DNA of 64,000 nucleotides from Sinorhizobium alkalisoli (GCF_008932245.1 NZ_CP034909.1:2679001-2743000); one strand, 5' to 3'; shown: positions 54,063-62,891, counted from the stretch's first letter. The notes: generated by a model not told the origin, from the sequence alone. Numbers and translations are program-made.

Positions 54063-55208
54063 TTATGACGAACGGAACCTGTTCGCCGCCGCGAGCGCCG
54101 ACTTCTGCTGCTCTTCGGTGATGCCAAGATAAAAATCCTCGAGCGTGTCGTCCTTGAGACCCGCCCGGCGAGACAGCACGTACCACTTGGCCGCCTCGAC
54201 CGGATCCGGGCGGGTGCCGATGGCATTGACGTAGAGATGCGAAAGCCGGTTCTGCGCGACGACGTTGCCGCCTTCGGCCGCCCGCTTCATCCAGGCGAAG
54301 CCCTCCTCAAGATTACGATCGCCGGCGATGCCCTCGATCAGCCAGATGGCGATGTCGAGCTGTGCCGTATCGTAGCCGGCGCGGGCGGCCCGCATCAGCC
54401 ATTCGCGCGCTCGCGCACGCTTGGTTTCGTCGATGCCGTCGACATTGAGATAGATCTGCGAGAGTGCATATTGCGCGTCGGCGATCCCCTGCTCGGCGGA
54501 TTTCTCGTAATAGGGCATTGCCGCTTTGAGCCCTCTCGGGCCCGGCATGTCAGCCACCAGCGTCTGTCCGTAATTGAATTGCGCGGAGGCATTGCCGAGA
54601 TCGGCCGCCTTCTTCATCAGCGCCTCAGATCCTTTGCGGTCGCGTTCGACGTAGCGTCCCTCCATGAGCATCAGGGCGTATTTGAACATGGCGGCGGGGT
54701 CGCCGTTTCCGGCCGCCTGGCCGTACCAGAAGGCCGCCTCCTTGGGGTCGCGCGCAACGCCGAGGCCCCGCTCGAGAATCGAAGCGACGAGCGTCTGCGC
54801 GGCAGGGTCGCCAAGCTGGGCCCGCGGCAGGGCAAGATCCATGGCCGTCAGGTAATAACCGCGCTGAAAGGCGCCATAGGCCTCGTCGATCTTGCCGGTG
54901 AAGGGCTTCTCCTCTGGAAGCGCCGGCAGGTCGGCGCCCATGCGGTCGATGACATTTACACCCTTGGAAGGTCCTTTGCCTTTGCCGTCGCCGGTCTCCG
55001 GCTTCGCCGGATTGCCATTGGGTTCCTTCGCCCCCTCGAGCGGCGCGGCGCCGTTGAATGGCGTGATCCGCCCGCGCTTCGGGACGCTTCCCTCCTCGGC
55101 GGGATCCTGGGGCGTCGGCTGCGCGGCCCACGACGGCAGGGCCGCCGGGACAATAGCCGCCAACAAGGTCACGGCTAGGCTGGATCTCAATAGGAAACGG
55201 CTCAGCAT
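54063..55208 (-). CDS. Exported Sel1-repeat protein
   Basis: A 381-residue periplasmic protein with a Sec signal (ending near SWAAQ), a Pro/Gly-rich stretch, and about six Sel1-type TPR-like repeats from about residue 110 to 350: GDPAAQTLVASILERGLGVARDPKEAAFWYGQAAGNGDP, then AADLGNASAQFNYG and AAEGGNVVAQNRLSHLYVNAIGTRPDPVEAAKWYVLS. Sel1 proteins serve as scaffolds, in rhizobia sometimes for exopolysaccharide or podJ-like functions. I start at the ATG at 55208; a GTG at 55214 is possible. It follows a ThiE-like gene by 9 bases. Confidence 0.87.
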   Translation of the reverse strand: MLSRFLLRSSLAVTLLAAIVPAALPSWAAQPTPQDPAEEGSVPKRGRITPFNGAAPLEGAKEPNGNPAKPETGDGKGKGPSKGVNVIDRMGADLPALPEEKPFTGKIDEAYGAFQRGYYLTAMDLALPRAQLGDPAAQTLVASILERGLGVARDPKEAAFWYGQAAGNGDPAAMFKYALMLMEGRYVERDRKGSEALMKKAADLGNASAQFNYGQTLVADMPGPRGLKAAMPYYEKSAEQGIADAQYALSQIYLNVDGIDETKRARAREWLMRAARAGYDTAQLDIAIWLIEGIAGDRNLEEGFAWMKRAAEGGNVVAQNRLSHLYVNAIGTRPDPVEAAKWYVLSRRAGLKDDTLEDFYLGITEEQQKSALAAANRFRSS

Positions 55209-55217
55209 CCGCACGTC

Positions 55218-55871
55218 TTAATCTTCGAACCGTGGCGCTTTTTCGTCAAGCAAGGCGTTGACGGCAGCAACCACGGATGGCGCCTGCGCCGGATCGGCGA
55301 AGACCGCAAGGCGAAGCGCGACGAACTCGGCGCCCGTCTCGGCAACCGCCAGCGCCGATTGCGGGTCCGCACCGCCCATGACCACGCAGGGAATTTCGAT
55401 CATCGACGCCCACCATTCTGCGAGTGCCAGGTTTTTCGGATGCGCCTCGGGCTTGATGTCGCCGTCGGTGCGACCAAAGAAGACGTAGTCCGGCCTGAGT
55501 TCGCCGATCTCAAGTGCATGGTGGCGGTCGGTAGCATTGCCGCCGCCGACGATCATCTTCGGCGTGTGCCGCTCGATCGCCTCGGATAGCGCATCCGCAC
55601 CGCCCGGTATGTGAATCCCGTCCGCCCTGGCGCGGCCGGCCACCCGCGTATCGCCGTCGATGAGCGCCGCGGCACCCGCCTCCTGGATCACCGGCACGAG
55701 CGCCTCGGCGTGTTTCTGGAAATCGGTCTCGTTAAGGCCATACTGCGGCACGATCACCGAGGCAACGTCGCCGCCCTTCAGCGCATCAGCAAGCACTCTC
55801 GCTTGTTCGGCGATGTCCGGGATGTCCGGCGCGACCAGAACGAGGCGGCAGCGGTTTTCGATTTTGCTCAT
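55218..55871 (-). CDS. Thiamine-phosphate-synthase-like protein
   Basis: A 217-residue TIM-barrel protein of the ThiE/TenI superfamily: IDGDTRVAGRARADGIHIPGG, DYVFFGRTDGDIKPEA and IPCVVMGGADPQSALAVAETGAEFVALRLAVF. In ThiE the loop with VGPIFPT normally follows DY; here it is VFFGRTDG, so true thiamine-phosphate synthesis is uncertain. It is first of a two-gene operon with the Sel1-repeat gene. The ATG at 55871 is clear. Confidence 0.83.
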   Translation of the reverse strand: MSKIENRCRLVLVAPDIPDIAEQARVLADALKGGDVASVIVPQYGLNETDFQKHAEALVPVIQEAGAAALIDGDTRVAGRARADGIHIPGGADALSEAIERHTPKMIVGGGNATDRHHALEIGELRPDYVFFGRTDGDIKPEAHPKNLALAEWWASMIEIPCVVMGGADPQSALAVAETGAEFVALRLAVFADPAQAPSVVAAVNALLDEKAPRFED

Positions 55872-55974
55872 GGGTCCGTTCCTGGCGGCGTGCTTCCCCG
55901 CGAGCGGAAGCCGGGTCTCGATTTCGTTCGGGAAAACCGATAGACGGAGATGACCAAAGGATCAACCGTCGCCC

Positions 55975-56745
55975 ATGCTTCCCGATCTCGACTTCTATCT
56001 CGTTGCCATCCCGGCAGTTCTGCTCGTCGGCCTCAGCAAGGGCGGCATGGGGGAAGCGTTGTCGCTGATGGGCGTGCCGATCCTCTCGCTCGCCGTTTCA
56101 CCGATCGAGGCCGCGGCGCTGCTCCTACCGATCCTGATCGCCATGGACATGGTCTCCCTGTGGTTCTGGCGCAAGCACGGCGACCGCAAGACGCTTTTCA
56201 TGCTGCTGCCCGGCGCTGTCGTCGGCATCGCGGTCGGCTGGGCAACCGCCGCGCATGTGCCGCGGGACGCGCTACGGCTGATCATCGGACTGATCACCGT
56301 CGTGTTTGTGCTGCGATATGCCTATATGGTCTGGCGGAGCCGCAGCGGCGCACCGATCCAGCCCAAGCCACACCGCCGGGGCCCTGCCGCGCTCTGGGGA
56401 AGCTTCGCCGGTTACGGCAGCTTCGTCGCCCATGCCGGCGGCCCGCCTTTCCAGATCTACGCCCTGCCGCTGAAGCTCGACCCGCGCGACTATACCGGGA
56501 CCATCGTGCGCTTCTTCGCCACCCTTAATGCGGTGAAACTCATTCCCTATTTCGCCCTCGGGCAGCTCGACCTCAGCAATCTTGCCACATCGGCAACGCT
56601 TTTCCCGCTGGCCATGACCGCGACCGCCTGCGGCGTATGGATCGTACGCAGAATGAAGGCGCAGGTCTTCTATCCTTTCATGTATGCGATGGCATTCTTC
56701 GCCGGCTGCAAACTTGTCTGGGACGGCCTCTTGAGCCTGCTCTGA
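55975..56745 (+). CDS. TauE/SafE-family membrane permease
   Basis: Eight-helix permease of the TauE/SafE (TSUP) family, members of which move sulfite, sulfonate or related organic anions out or in. The 256-residue protein has VLLVGLSKGGMGEALSLMGVPILSL in the first half and the repeat-like GSFAGYGSFVAHAGGPPFQIYALP in the second, both typical. The presence of the sqd sulfolipid genes about 40 kb away is not evidence for a shared substrate. Confidence 0.9.
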   Translation: MLPDLDFYLVAIPAVLLVGLSKGGMGEALSLMGVPILSLAVSPIEAAALLLPILIAMDMVSLWFWRKHGDRKTLFMLLPGAVVGIAVGWATAAHVPRDALRLIIGLITVVFVLRYAYMVWRSRSGAPIQPKPHRRGPAALWGSFAGYGSFVAHAGGPPFQIYALPLKLDPRDYTGTIVRFFATLNAVKLIPYFALGQLDLSNLATSATLFPLAMTATACGVWIVRRMKAQVFYPFMYAMAFFAGCKLVWDGLLSLL

Positions 56746-56758
56746 TCGAGGGCCGCTC

Positions 56759-56806
56759 CTGCATGTCTCTTCGATCGACTTCGAAGTCGGTGTGGTGACA
56801 TGCAGC
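56759..56806. repeat. Mosaic intergenic element, first module only
   Basis: CTGCATGTCTC ... GACATGCAGCG with inverted ends CTGCATGTC/GACATGCAG and an inner TCGACTTCGAAGTC palindrome. It matches the left modules of the elements at 22505 and 47856. It lies between the TauE-like and ArsR genes. Confidence 0.65.
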
Positions 56807-56935
56807 GTCTTCAACTTGCTCCGGTCAAATCTTTGTGCTTGCGATGGCGCGCAGGTGATGCTGCAAAGCAACAGCAATTGCCGCGCTGCACAATCTCTCT
56901 TGCCGCACTGCAGAAATTCGCCTAACGTCGCGCCC

Positions 56936-57196
56936 ATGACCATCGCGGACCCATTCGATGCCATCGCGGACCCGAACCGGCGCTATCTGCTGGAGGAACT
57001 GCGGCGTGCGCCGAGGACTGTCAACGAGCTTGCAGAGGGGCTGCCGATCAGCCGCCCGGCGGTTTCGCAGCATCTGAAGGCGCTGCTCGATTGTAATCTT
57101 GTGTCGGTTTCGACGAGCGGCACGCGACGAATCTATGCCATCAACAGGCCGGGATTCGATCGGCTCAATCTCTGGCTCGACCAGTTCTGGTCCTGA
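56936..57196 (+). CDS. ArsR-family transcriptional regulator
   Basis: A small winged-helix repressor of 86 residues: IADPNRRYLLEELRRAPRTVNELAEGLPISRPAVSQHLKALLDCNLVSVSTSGTRRIYAI. It lacks the metal-binding cysteine pair of ArsR and SmtB types, so it likely belongs to the SdpR-like or YgaV-like group. I start at the ATG at 56936; an in-frame start 48 codons earlier runs through a repeat. What it controls is unclear; the TauE-like gene is immediately upstream on the same strand. Confidence 0.88.
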   Translation: MTIADPFDAIADPNRRYLLEELRRAPRTVNELAEGLPISRPAVSQHLKALLDCNLVSVSTSGTRRIYAINRPGFDRLNLWLDQFWS

Positions 57197-57210
57197 GCCA
57201 GAGAGATCCG

Positions 57211-57328
57211 GAGCGCCTTAGAGCGCACCGAGCTATCCGAGAATCGTATCCGATTCTCGGATAGGTCGATGCGCAGACTCAAAGAGTTGCAGCGACCTTT
57301 GCGCTTCTGAAAGACGCGCGGTGCTGTG
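57211..57328. repeat. Mosaic intergenic element with 14-base hairpin
   Basis: CTATCCGAGAATCG (57233-57246) and CGATTCTCGGATAG (57251-57264) form a perfect 14-base stem with loop TATC. It is followed by CAAAGAGTTGCAGCGACC and AGACGCGCGGTGCTGTG, the second module of the mosaic family. It lies just after arsR and has no U run. Confidence 0.7.
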
Positions 57329-57453
57329 AGGCAGACCGGGCCGAAAGCCCGGTCGACTGTCAGTTTCATCCGTTTTGGGATTGGTCTTGACCTTGCCGCC
57401 GCCGGGCGGTGGGTGCGATACGCCCCGCGACTGGACGGCAAAAGCGTCCGCGA

Positions 57454-57627
57454 TCAGTGGGTCGCGGAACGGAGTCTTTCGATTTCGTCCTTGATGCGCA
57501 ACTTCCGCCGCTTGAGTTCGCTGATCAACTCGTCCTCGCAGGAGGGAGAGTTGAGAGCCTCGTGGAGCTCCTCTTCCAGGGCGCCATGCTTTTTCTCAAG
57601 CGTTGCAAGATGAGCCTCAATGGTCAT
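57454..57627 (-). CDS. YdcH-family protein (DUF465), first of a divergent pair
   Basis: A 57-residue helical protein, MTIEAHLATLEKKHGALEEEL with a second helix LISELKRRKLRIKDEIERL, the DUF465 pattern. The start at 57627 gives the conserved N-terminus; upstream codons are not in the family. A leader hairpin ATCCGGCA/TGCCGGAT (57653-57674) lies just upstream. Its function is unknown. Confidence 0.85.
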   Translation of the reverse strand: MTIEAHLATLEKKHGALEEELHEALNSPSCEDELISELKRRKLRIKDEIERLRSATH

Positions 57628-57838
57628 TGGCAAGTCCCTTCCTTTTGCTTGCATCCGGCACGCAAATGCCGGATCTTCCATGGTTGAAACCTTACTACTG
57701 TGCCATGCCATTTTTCATTTGTCGAAGGCGAAATGATGACGTCGGATAACTTCCCGTCACGGCCAAAGATGTGATAGAGCGGCGCAGGAAGAATACCGGA
57801 TCGTGACTCGCGACCGGGCTCATGGGGATCGTATTCGC

Positions 57839-58042
57839 ATGCCGGACCAGGACCAGGCCGAACTCAGACTAACCATAGCGCGCCTGAGACAGGAGCATGA
57901 AGATTATGACGTGGCGATCAACGCGATGATCGAAACCGGCTGCGACGCCTTGCGCATCCAGCGCATGAAAAAGAAGAAGCTGGCGATCAAAGACAAGATC
58001 ACCAAGATCGAAGACCAGATCATCCCCGATATCATTGCCTGA
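57839..58042 (+). CDS. YdcH-family protein (DUF465), second of a divergent pair
   Basis: A 67-residue protein, MPDQDQAELRLTIARLRQEHEDYDVAINAMIETGCDALRIQRMKKKKLAIKDKITKIEDQIIP, with the same hairpin of two helices and basic turn as its divergent neighbour. I prefer the ATG at 57839; an in-frame GTG at 57803 would add 12 residues. It is 48 bases upstream of purE and may share its transcript. Confidence 0.83.
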   Translation: MPDQDQAELRLTIARLRQEHEDYDVAINAMIETGCDALRIQRMKKKKLAIKDKITKIEDQIIPDIIA

Positions 58043-58090
58043 GACACCGTCATTACCTGTAGACCAATCGCCTGAAACGGACCCGACAGA

Positions 58091-58591
58091 GTGACAGAAG
58101 CCACGACCCCGCCCGTCGCCATCATCATGGGAAGCCAGTCGGACTGGGAGACGATGAAGAATGCGGCAGATACGCTCGAGGCGCTCGACATCGCCTACGA
58201 AGCCCGCATCGTTTCCGCGCACCGCACCCCCGATCGCCTGGTCCGTTTTGCCAAGGGCGCCCGCGACGAAGGGTTCAAGGTCATCATCGCAGGTGCCGGC
58301 GGAGCCGCGCATCTTCCCGGCATGTGTGCCTCAATGACGCCGCTGCCGGTCTTCGGCGTTCCGGTACAATCGAGGGCTCTTTCCGGCCAGGACAGCCTGC
58401 TGTCGATCGTGCAGATGCCCGCCGGCATCCCGGTCGGCACGTTGGCGATCGGCAAGGCCGGCGCCGTCAATGCCGCCCTGCTCGCTGCCGCCGTGCTTGC
58501 GCTCAGCGACGAGGACCTCGCCGACCGCCTGGACGACTGGCGTGAACAGCAGACAGTTTCGGTTGCCGAATATCCGGTGGACGAGGAATGA
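58091..58591 (+). CDS. purE: N5-carboxyaminoimidazole ribonucleotide mutase PurE
   Basis: Second step of the bacterial two-enzyme conversion of AIR to CAIR in purine synthesis. The 166-residue protein has [25 protein letters not shown] and [11 protein letters not shown], all active-site segments. It starts with GTG (58091). purK overlaps its end in an ATGA junction, so the pair is translationally coupled. Confidence 0.97.
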   Translation: MTEATTPPVAIIMGSQSDWETMKNAADTLEALDIAYEARIVSAHRTPDRLVRFAKGARDEGFKVIIAGAGGAAHLPGMCASMTPLPVFGVPVQSRALSGQDSLLSIVQMPAGIPVGTLAIGKAGAVNAALLAAAVLALSDEDLADRLDDWREQQTVSVAEYPVDEE

Positions 58592-59646
58592 AGACCATCG
58601 GCATTATCGGCGGCGGCCAGCTTGGCCGCATGCTTGCCATGGCCGCTGCCCGGCTGAATTTCCGCACGCTCGTCCTCGAACCGCAACCGGACTGTCCGGC
58701 CGCTCAGGTCGCAAACGCCCAGATCGTCGCCGCCTATGACGATCCGCGGGGCCTCGATGAACTCGCCGAGGCCTCGGACCTGATCACCTATGAATTCGAG
58801 AACGTCCCCGTCTCCGCGGCCGAGCGGCTTCTTCAATTGCGGCCGGTCTTTCCACCGCCCAGGTCCCTTGAAGTGGCGCAGGACCGGCTGCTTGAGAAGC
58901 GCTTCATCAACGCCTGCGGCATCGCTACGGCCCGTTTCCACGCCGTCGACAGCCAGGCCGATCTCGAAGTCGCCCTGGCCGATTTCGGCGGCACCGGCGT
59001 TCTGAAGACCCGGCGTCTCGGCTATGACGGCAAGGGCCAGCGCGTCTTCCGCTCCGCCGGAGACGATCCGTCCGGCGCCTTTGCCGCGCTCGGCGGGGTG
59101 CCGCTCATTCTCGAAAGCTTCGTGCCCTTCGAGCGGGAAATCTCGATCATCGCGGCTCGCGGTACTGACGGCGCAATCGCCTGTTTCGACCCGGCGGAGA
59201 ACGTGCATCGTAACGGCATCCTTCACACCTCCACCGTACCGGCGGCGATCGACCCCTCGACGGCTGAAGCCGCCCGCCAGGCAGCAACCGCCATCCTCGA
59301 CGCACTCGGCTATGTCGGCGTGATCGGCGTCGAATTTTTCGTGCTTGCCGACGGCAGCGTCGTCGCCAACGAAATGGCGCCGCGCGTTCACAATTCCGGC
59401 CACTGGACCGAAGCCGCATGCGTCGTATCGCAGTTCGAGCAGCACATCCGCGCCATCGCCGGCCTGCCGCTTGCGGACGCGTCGCGCCACACCGATTGCG
59501 TCATGCAGAACCTGATCGGCGATGACATTGCCGAAGTCTCTCACCTGCTCGCCGAACGCGACGTGCTGGTCCACCTCTATGGCAAGACCGAGGCGCGCCC
59601 GGGTCGCAAGATGGGGCATTTTACCCGGCTCCTCCAGCCTCGCTAG
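58588..59646 (+). CDS. purK: N5-carboxyaminoimidazole ribonucleotide synthase PurK
   Basis: ATP-grasp enzyme that makes N5-CAIR from AIR, ATP and bicarbonate. The 352 residues include [37 protein letters not shown] (ATP-binding loop) and [28 protein letters not shown]. The four-base overlap with purE and the adjacent reactions confirm the pair. Confidence 0.97.
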   Translation: MKTIGIIGGGQLGRMLAMAAARLNFRTLVLEPQPDCPAAQVANAQIVAAYDDPRGLDELAEASDLITYEFENVPVSAAERLLQLRPVFPPPRSLEVAQDRLLEKRFINACGIATARFHAVDSQADLEVALADFGGTGVLKTRRLGYDGKGQRVFRSAGDDPSGAFAALGGVPLILESFVPFEREISIIAARGTDGAIACFDPAENVHRNGILHTSTVPAAIDPSTAEAARQAATAILDALGYVGVIGVEFFVLADGSVVANEMAPRVHNSGHWTEAACVVSQFEQHIRAIAGLPLADASRHTDCVMQNLIGDDIAEVSHLLAERDVLVHLYGKTEARPGRKMGHFTRLLQPR

Positions 59647-59690
59647 CCACAGGATTGCGCGGAAGGGGCGGCAAAATCCCTCCTACCGCG

Positions 59691-59719
59691 GTTGACAGGC
59701 CAGGGGCGACACGGTATGT
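59691..59719 (+). promoter_or_regulatory. Promoter of rpmJ
   Basis: GTTGAC (59691-59696) and GTATGT (59714-59719) with an exact 17-base spacer. The transcript would start near 59726 and include a hairpin before the coding region. Confidence 0.6.
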
Positions 59720-59735
59720 GCCTGCCTACTTGAAG

Positions 59736-59758
59736 AGCGCGCTTTCCGGCGCGCTTTT
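59736..59758 (+). terminator. Terminator-like hairpin in the rpmJ leader
   Basis: AGCGCGC (59736-59742) and GCGCGCT (59749-59755) are followed by TTT, about ten bases after the predicted transcript start and 57 bases before rpmJ. It could end purEK transcription or attenuate rpmJ. Confidence 0.6.
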
Positions 59759-59814
59759 GATTGTTGGAATTACCGGGCGAATTTTCGTTCCCCGAAACCT
59801 GCGGATCAGGAAAA

Positions 59815-59940
59815 ATGAAGATCAAGAATTCGCTCAAGTCGCTGAAGGCCCGCCACCGCGAAAACCGTCTCGTTCGCCGCAAGGGTCGCGTCTACATCAT
59901 CAACAAGCTGAACCCGCGCTTCAAGGCACGCCAGGGCTGA
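59815..59940 (+). CDS. rpmJ: 50S ribosomal protein bL36 (Cys-free)
   Basis: A 41-residue, highly basic protein: [21 protein letters not shown], then [20 protein letters not shown]. This is the zinc-independent bL36 form (YkgO-like) without the CxxC-type metal site. AGGAAAA precedes the ATG. It forms its own unit behind a good promoter. Confidence 0.95.
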   Translation: MKIKNSLKSLKARHRENRLVRRKGRVYIINKLNPRFKARQG

Positions 59941-60028
59941 GGCCCCGCGGAGGCCGCTCGCCTGTCCGTCGGTCGCTTCACTGGTCCCTTGATTTTTTGA
60001 TTTTGATCTTGCGCCATGGCGGGCTACG

Positions 60029-60640
60029 ATGTCCGCCATGCGCATTTTTATGACTTCAATTCTGGCATTTTTCGCACTGGCCGTTTGGACCACGTCCGGA
60101 ACGCCGCTCCTGGCTGCCGAAGCTTTGCCGCAACCGGAGACGGCCAGTCTCGCAACACCGGAGCAGCAGCTCGATTCCCTCTTTGCCGAACTGAAGAAAG
60201 AGCGCGAGGAGGATCGGGCACGGGACATCGCAAACCGCATTCGTCAGCAATGGCAGGACTCCGGCAGCGCGACCGTCAACCTGCTCATGCAATGGGCGGA
60301 CAAGGCAATCGCCGACGACAAGAAGTCGATGGCGCTCGACATCCTCGACCAGGTCATCGTTCTCGCCCCTAACTATGTTGAGGGCTGGAACCGTCGCGCC
60401 ACGCTGCATTACCAGATGGGCAATTTCCGGAAGGCGATGTCGGACGTCAGCCACGTGCTTGCACTCGAACCACGGCATTTCGGCGCCCTCGCCGGCATGG
60501 CGTCCATGCTTGAAGATGCCGGCAAGAGCGAGCTCGCCCTGCGCGCGTGGCAGCAGTTTCTCGATATCTACCCTTCCGATCGGAAAGCGCAGGAACAACT
60601 CGGCGAGCTGGCTGAAAGGCTCGCCGGCAGCCGGACCTGA
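60029..60640 (+). CDS. Exported TPR protein
   Basis: A 203-residue periplasmic protein. A Sec signal (FMTSILAFFALAVWTTSGTPLLAAEA) precedes a helical domain with two to three TPR repeats (ALDILDQVIVLAPNYVEGWNRRATLHYQMGNFRKAMSDVSHVLALEPRHFGALAGMASMLEDAG). The function is unknown; such small TPR proteins act as adaptors. The start is at 60029 or 60038, both ATG. A repeat follows its stop. Confidence 0.83.
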   Translation: MSAMRIFMTSILAFFALAVWTTSGTPLLAAEALPQPETASLATPEQQLDSLFAELKKEREEDRARDIANRIRQQWQDSGSATVNLLMQWADKAIADDKKSMALDILDQVIVLAPNYVEGWNRRATLHYQMGNFRKAMSDVSHVLALEPRHFGALAGMASMLEDAGKSELALRAWQQFLDIYPSDRKAQEQLGELAERLAGSRT

Positions 60641-60654
60641 AGGCGCGGCGCAGG

Positions 60655-60704
60655 TTCAAAGAGTTGCAGCGACTTTTGCATGTCTGCAACACGCGCGACG
60701 TTAT
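60655..60704. repeat. Mosaic intergenic element, partial copy
   Basis: TTCAAAGAGTTGCAGCGAC and the following ACACGCGCGACGTTATG match the second module at 57276-57328. It lies between the convergent TPR gene and pyk. Confidence 0.55.
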
Positions 60705-60744
60705 GGGAGGACGAAAGAACTCGCAGCAAACGCGCTTGCAAGGA

Positions 60745-60765
60745 GCGAGAGCCGGGGGCTCTCGC
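60745..60765 (-). terminator. Hairpin after pyk
   Basis: GCGAGAGCC (60745-60753) and GGCTCTCGC (60757-60765) make a 9-base stem with loop GGG, 16 bases after the pyk stop on the minus strand. No strong U run follows. Confidence 0.5.
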
Positions 60766-60780
60766 CTTAGCAGCGGCGGC

Positions 60781-62220
60781 TCAAACGCCGGTCAAACCGT
60801 CCGCGTTGATATACGCAATACGCAGCATGTTGGTGGCGCCCGGCGTTCCGAGCGGCACACCGGCGGAGATGATGATGCGGTCACCCGGCGTGGCGAAGCC
60901 CTCGGTAACGGCGATGCGGCAGGCACGGTTGACCATGTCGTCGAGATCCTTGGCATCTTCGGTGACGACGCAATGGAGCCCCCATACCACCGAGAGACGC
61001 CGGGCCGTTTCGACGATCGGCGAAAGGGCGATGACCGGAACTTGCGGGCGCTCGCGCGCGGCACGCAAGCCCGTGGCGCCGGAGGAGGTGTAACAGACGA
61101 TCGCGGAAAGATTGAGCGTTTCGGCGATCTGGTGGGCGGCAAGCGAAATAGCGTCGGCGCCGGTTGCCTCCGGCGGCGTTCGCTGGGCGTAGATGATGCC
61201 CGAATAGTGCGGGTCGCGCTCGACGTTGCTCGCGATCGAAGCCATGGTCCTAACCGCTTCGATCGGATATTCGCCGGAGGCGGATTCGGCCGAGAGCATC
61301 ACCGCGTCGGCCCCTTCGAACACCGCGGTCGCCACGTCCGACACTTCCGCGCGCGTCGGCACTGGCGCCGAGATCATCGATTCCAGCATCTGGGTGGCGA
61401 CGACCACCGGCTTGCCGGCGCGACGGCAGGCGCGCGTCAACTGCTTCTGAAGTCCGGGAACGGATTCGAGCGGCATTTCGACACCGAGATCACCACGCGC
61501 CACCATCAGCGCATCCGACAATTCGATGATCTCGTCGATGCGCTCGATCGCCTGCGGCTTCTCTATTTTCGACATCAGCCCGACGCGGCCACGTGCGATC
61601 TTGCGCACCTCGGCCAGATCCTCCGGACGCTGGATGAAGGAGAGCGCTACCCAGTCGACCTGTCCCGTTGCCAGTACAGCGTCGAGATCGGATCGGTCCT
61701 TATCCGTCAGCGCGCCGACGCCGAGCAGCGTATCGGGCAGGCTGACGCCCTTGCGGTCCGAGATCTTCGTGCCGGAAACGACGGTGGTCACGATGCTGTT
61801 GCCGTCGGTTCTTTCGGCGCGCAGGTGCAGTTTGCCGTCGTCGATCAGCAGGCGATCGCCAGGCTTCACCGCCTGGAGGATCTCCGGATGCGGGAGGTGG
61901 ACGCGCGTGTTGTCGCCGGGGACGTCCTTGTTGTCGAGCGTGAAGGTCTGGCCGATCGAGAGATCGACCTTGCCTTCGGCGAACTTGCCGACGCGCAGCT
62001 TTGGGCCCTGCAGGTCGGCAAGAATTCCGATCGGACGGCCGCAACGCACTTCGACGGCGCGAATCCGCGTGATCAACGTACGCATGACTTCGTGGCTGGC
62101 ATGGCTCATGTTGATGCGGAACAGGTCAGCCCCCGCCTCGTGCAGTTTCTGAATTGTCTGCTCCTCGGCCGATGCCGGTCCGAGCGTGGCGAGAATTTTG
62201 ACTTTTCTGTTCCGTCTCAT
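60781..62220 (-). CDS. pyk: Pyruvate kinase
   Basis: Final step of glycolysis, phosphoenolpyruvate plus ADP to pyruvate plus ATP. The 479-residue protein has KVKILATLGPAS, ADLFRINMSHAS, LQGPKLRVG, and the signature IEKPQAIERIDEII followed by ARGDLGVEMPLESVPGLQKQ. The C-terminal regulatory domain is intact. The ATG at 62220 overlaps the stop of the DUF1036 gene (TGATG); TTG at 62223 is less likely. It completes the set of glycolytic genes in this window. Confidence 0.97.
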   Translation of the reverse strand: MRRNRKVKILATLGPASAEEQTIQKLHEAGADLFRINMSHASHEVMRTLITRIRAVEVRCGRPIGILADLQGPKLRVGKFAEGKVDLSIGQTFTLDNKDVPGDNTRVHLPHPEILQAVKPGDRLLIDDGKLHLRAERTDGNSIVTTVVSGTKISDRKGVSLPDTLLGVGALTDKDRSDLDAVLATGQVDWVALSFIQRPEDLAEVRKIARGRVGLMSKIEKPQAIERIDEIIELSDALMVARGDLGVEMPLESVPGLQKQLTRACRRAGKPVVVATQMLESMISAPVPTRAEVSDVATAVFEGADAVMLSAESASGEYPIEAVRTMASIASNVERDPHYSGIIYAQRTPPEATGADAISLAAHQIAETLNLSAIVCYTSSGATGLRAARERPQVPVIALSPIVETARRLSVVWGLHCVVTEDAKDLDDMVNRACRIAVTEGFATPGDRIIISAGVPLGTPGATNMLRIAYINADGLTGV

Positions 62221-62696
62221 CAATTCTGGCTTTCCTGCGTACCGGGCGTATCGGAAAGCTGAACCATCCAGCTTCCCTGCCGCCCTGTGTCGTATTCCTT
62301 GAATCCCATGCGCTGGAAGCCGCGTGCATAGCAGTCCTCAACGCCGACGATCTTGAACTCGTTTTCCGCGACGCACATGTTGACGTCGCCCGTCCAGCGG
62401 CCGCCCTTGGCCGCGTCTTCCGCGTAGAGATAGTAGTAGCGCGACTCTAGTTCGCCCTCGATCAGGGTGGCGCAGGTCGTTGCCGGCACCTGCCACCAAC
62501 CCTCCGTTACCCAGCCTTCCTTCGCGCGATAGCCGATCGCCACTCCGACCAGGGTCTGAGTGCCGTTGCAGACGCGAAAGTCGGCCCGCGCCTCGCCAGC
62601 AAACAGGAACGAACCGGAAATCGCCACGGAAAACAGGAGGACGGCTCCCAACGACATCGGCCCCGGTTTCACTTTGGATAAAGGATGTCTGAACAC
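62220..62696 (-). CDS. DUF1036 exported protein
   Basis: A 158-residue protein with a signal peptide (LGAVLLFSVAISGSFLFAGEARAD), then ADFRVCNGTQTLVGVAIGYRAKEGWVTEGWWQVPATTC, the DUF1036 core with paired cysteines. Its role is unknown; it is usually found next to pyk in rhizobia, and here the stop overlaps the pyk start, so it is first in a two-gene operon. Confidence 0.87.
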   Translation of the reverse strand: MFRHPLSKVKPGPMSLGAVLLFSVAISGSFLFAGEARADFRVCNGTQTLVGVAIGYRAKEGWVTEGWWQVPATTCATLIEGELESRYYYLYAEDAAKGGRWTGDVNMCVAENEFKIVGVEDCYARGFQRMGFKEYDTGRQGSWMVQLSDTPGTQESQN

Positions 62697-62771
62697 GGCT
62701 TCCTGCGGAACTCCGTTTTGATTTGCGTGGCACTTTCTTGCGACGGCCAGCCCTGAAAGTCAACGCAACTC

Positions 62772-62781
62772 TAATCGATTA
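62772..62781. promoter_or_regulatory. Candidate LacI-type operator upstream of pyk operon
   Basis: The perfect palindrome TAATCGATTA, centred on CG, is 75 bases before the DUF1036-pyk operon and 110 bases before the divergent amidohydrolase gene. It resembles the CG-centred half found before fbaB. Confidence 0.45.
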
Positions 62782-62891
62782 TATTTGCCCTTCATGTGAC
62801 AGAAGGTGCCGAAACTTGCGTCTTTTTCTTGCGGAAGGCGAATTTGCGTGCGATCAGGTTGCGACGTTCGAAACTCCCAGCACAAAACGGC

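Noticed and set aside
55218-55871. Naming the ThiE-like gene thiE
   Set aside because: The pyrophosphate-loop sequence differs from ThiE and no other thiamine gene is nearby, so only the superfamily is claimed.
57233-57264. 14-base hairpin after arsR as an intrinsic terminator
   Set aside because: There is no U run after the stem, and it is part of a dispersed repeat; kept only as a repeat.
60664-62262. 532-codon plus-strand frame opposite pyk
   Set aside because: Antisense shadow of a certain pyruvate kinase gene; low-complexity composition and no start context.
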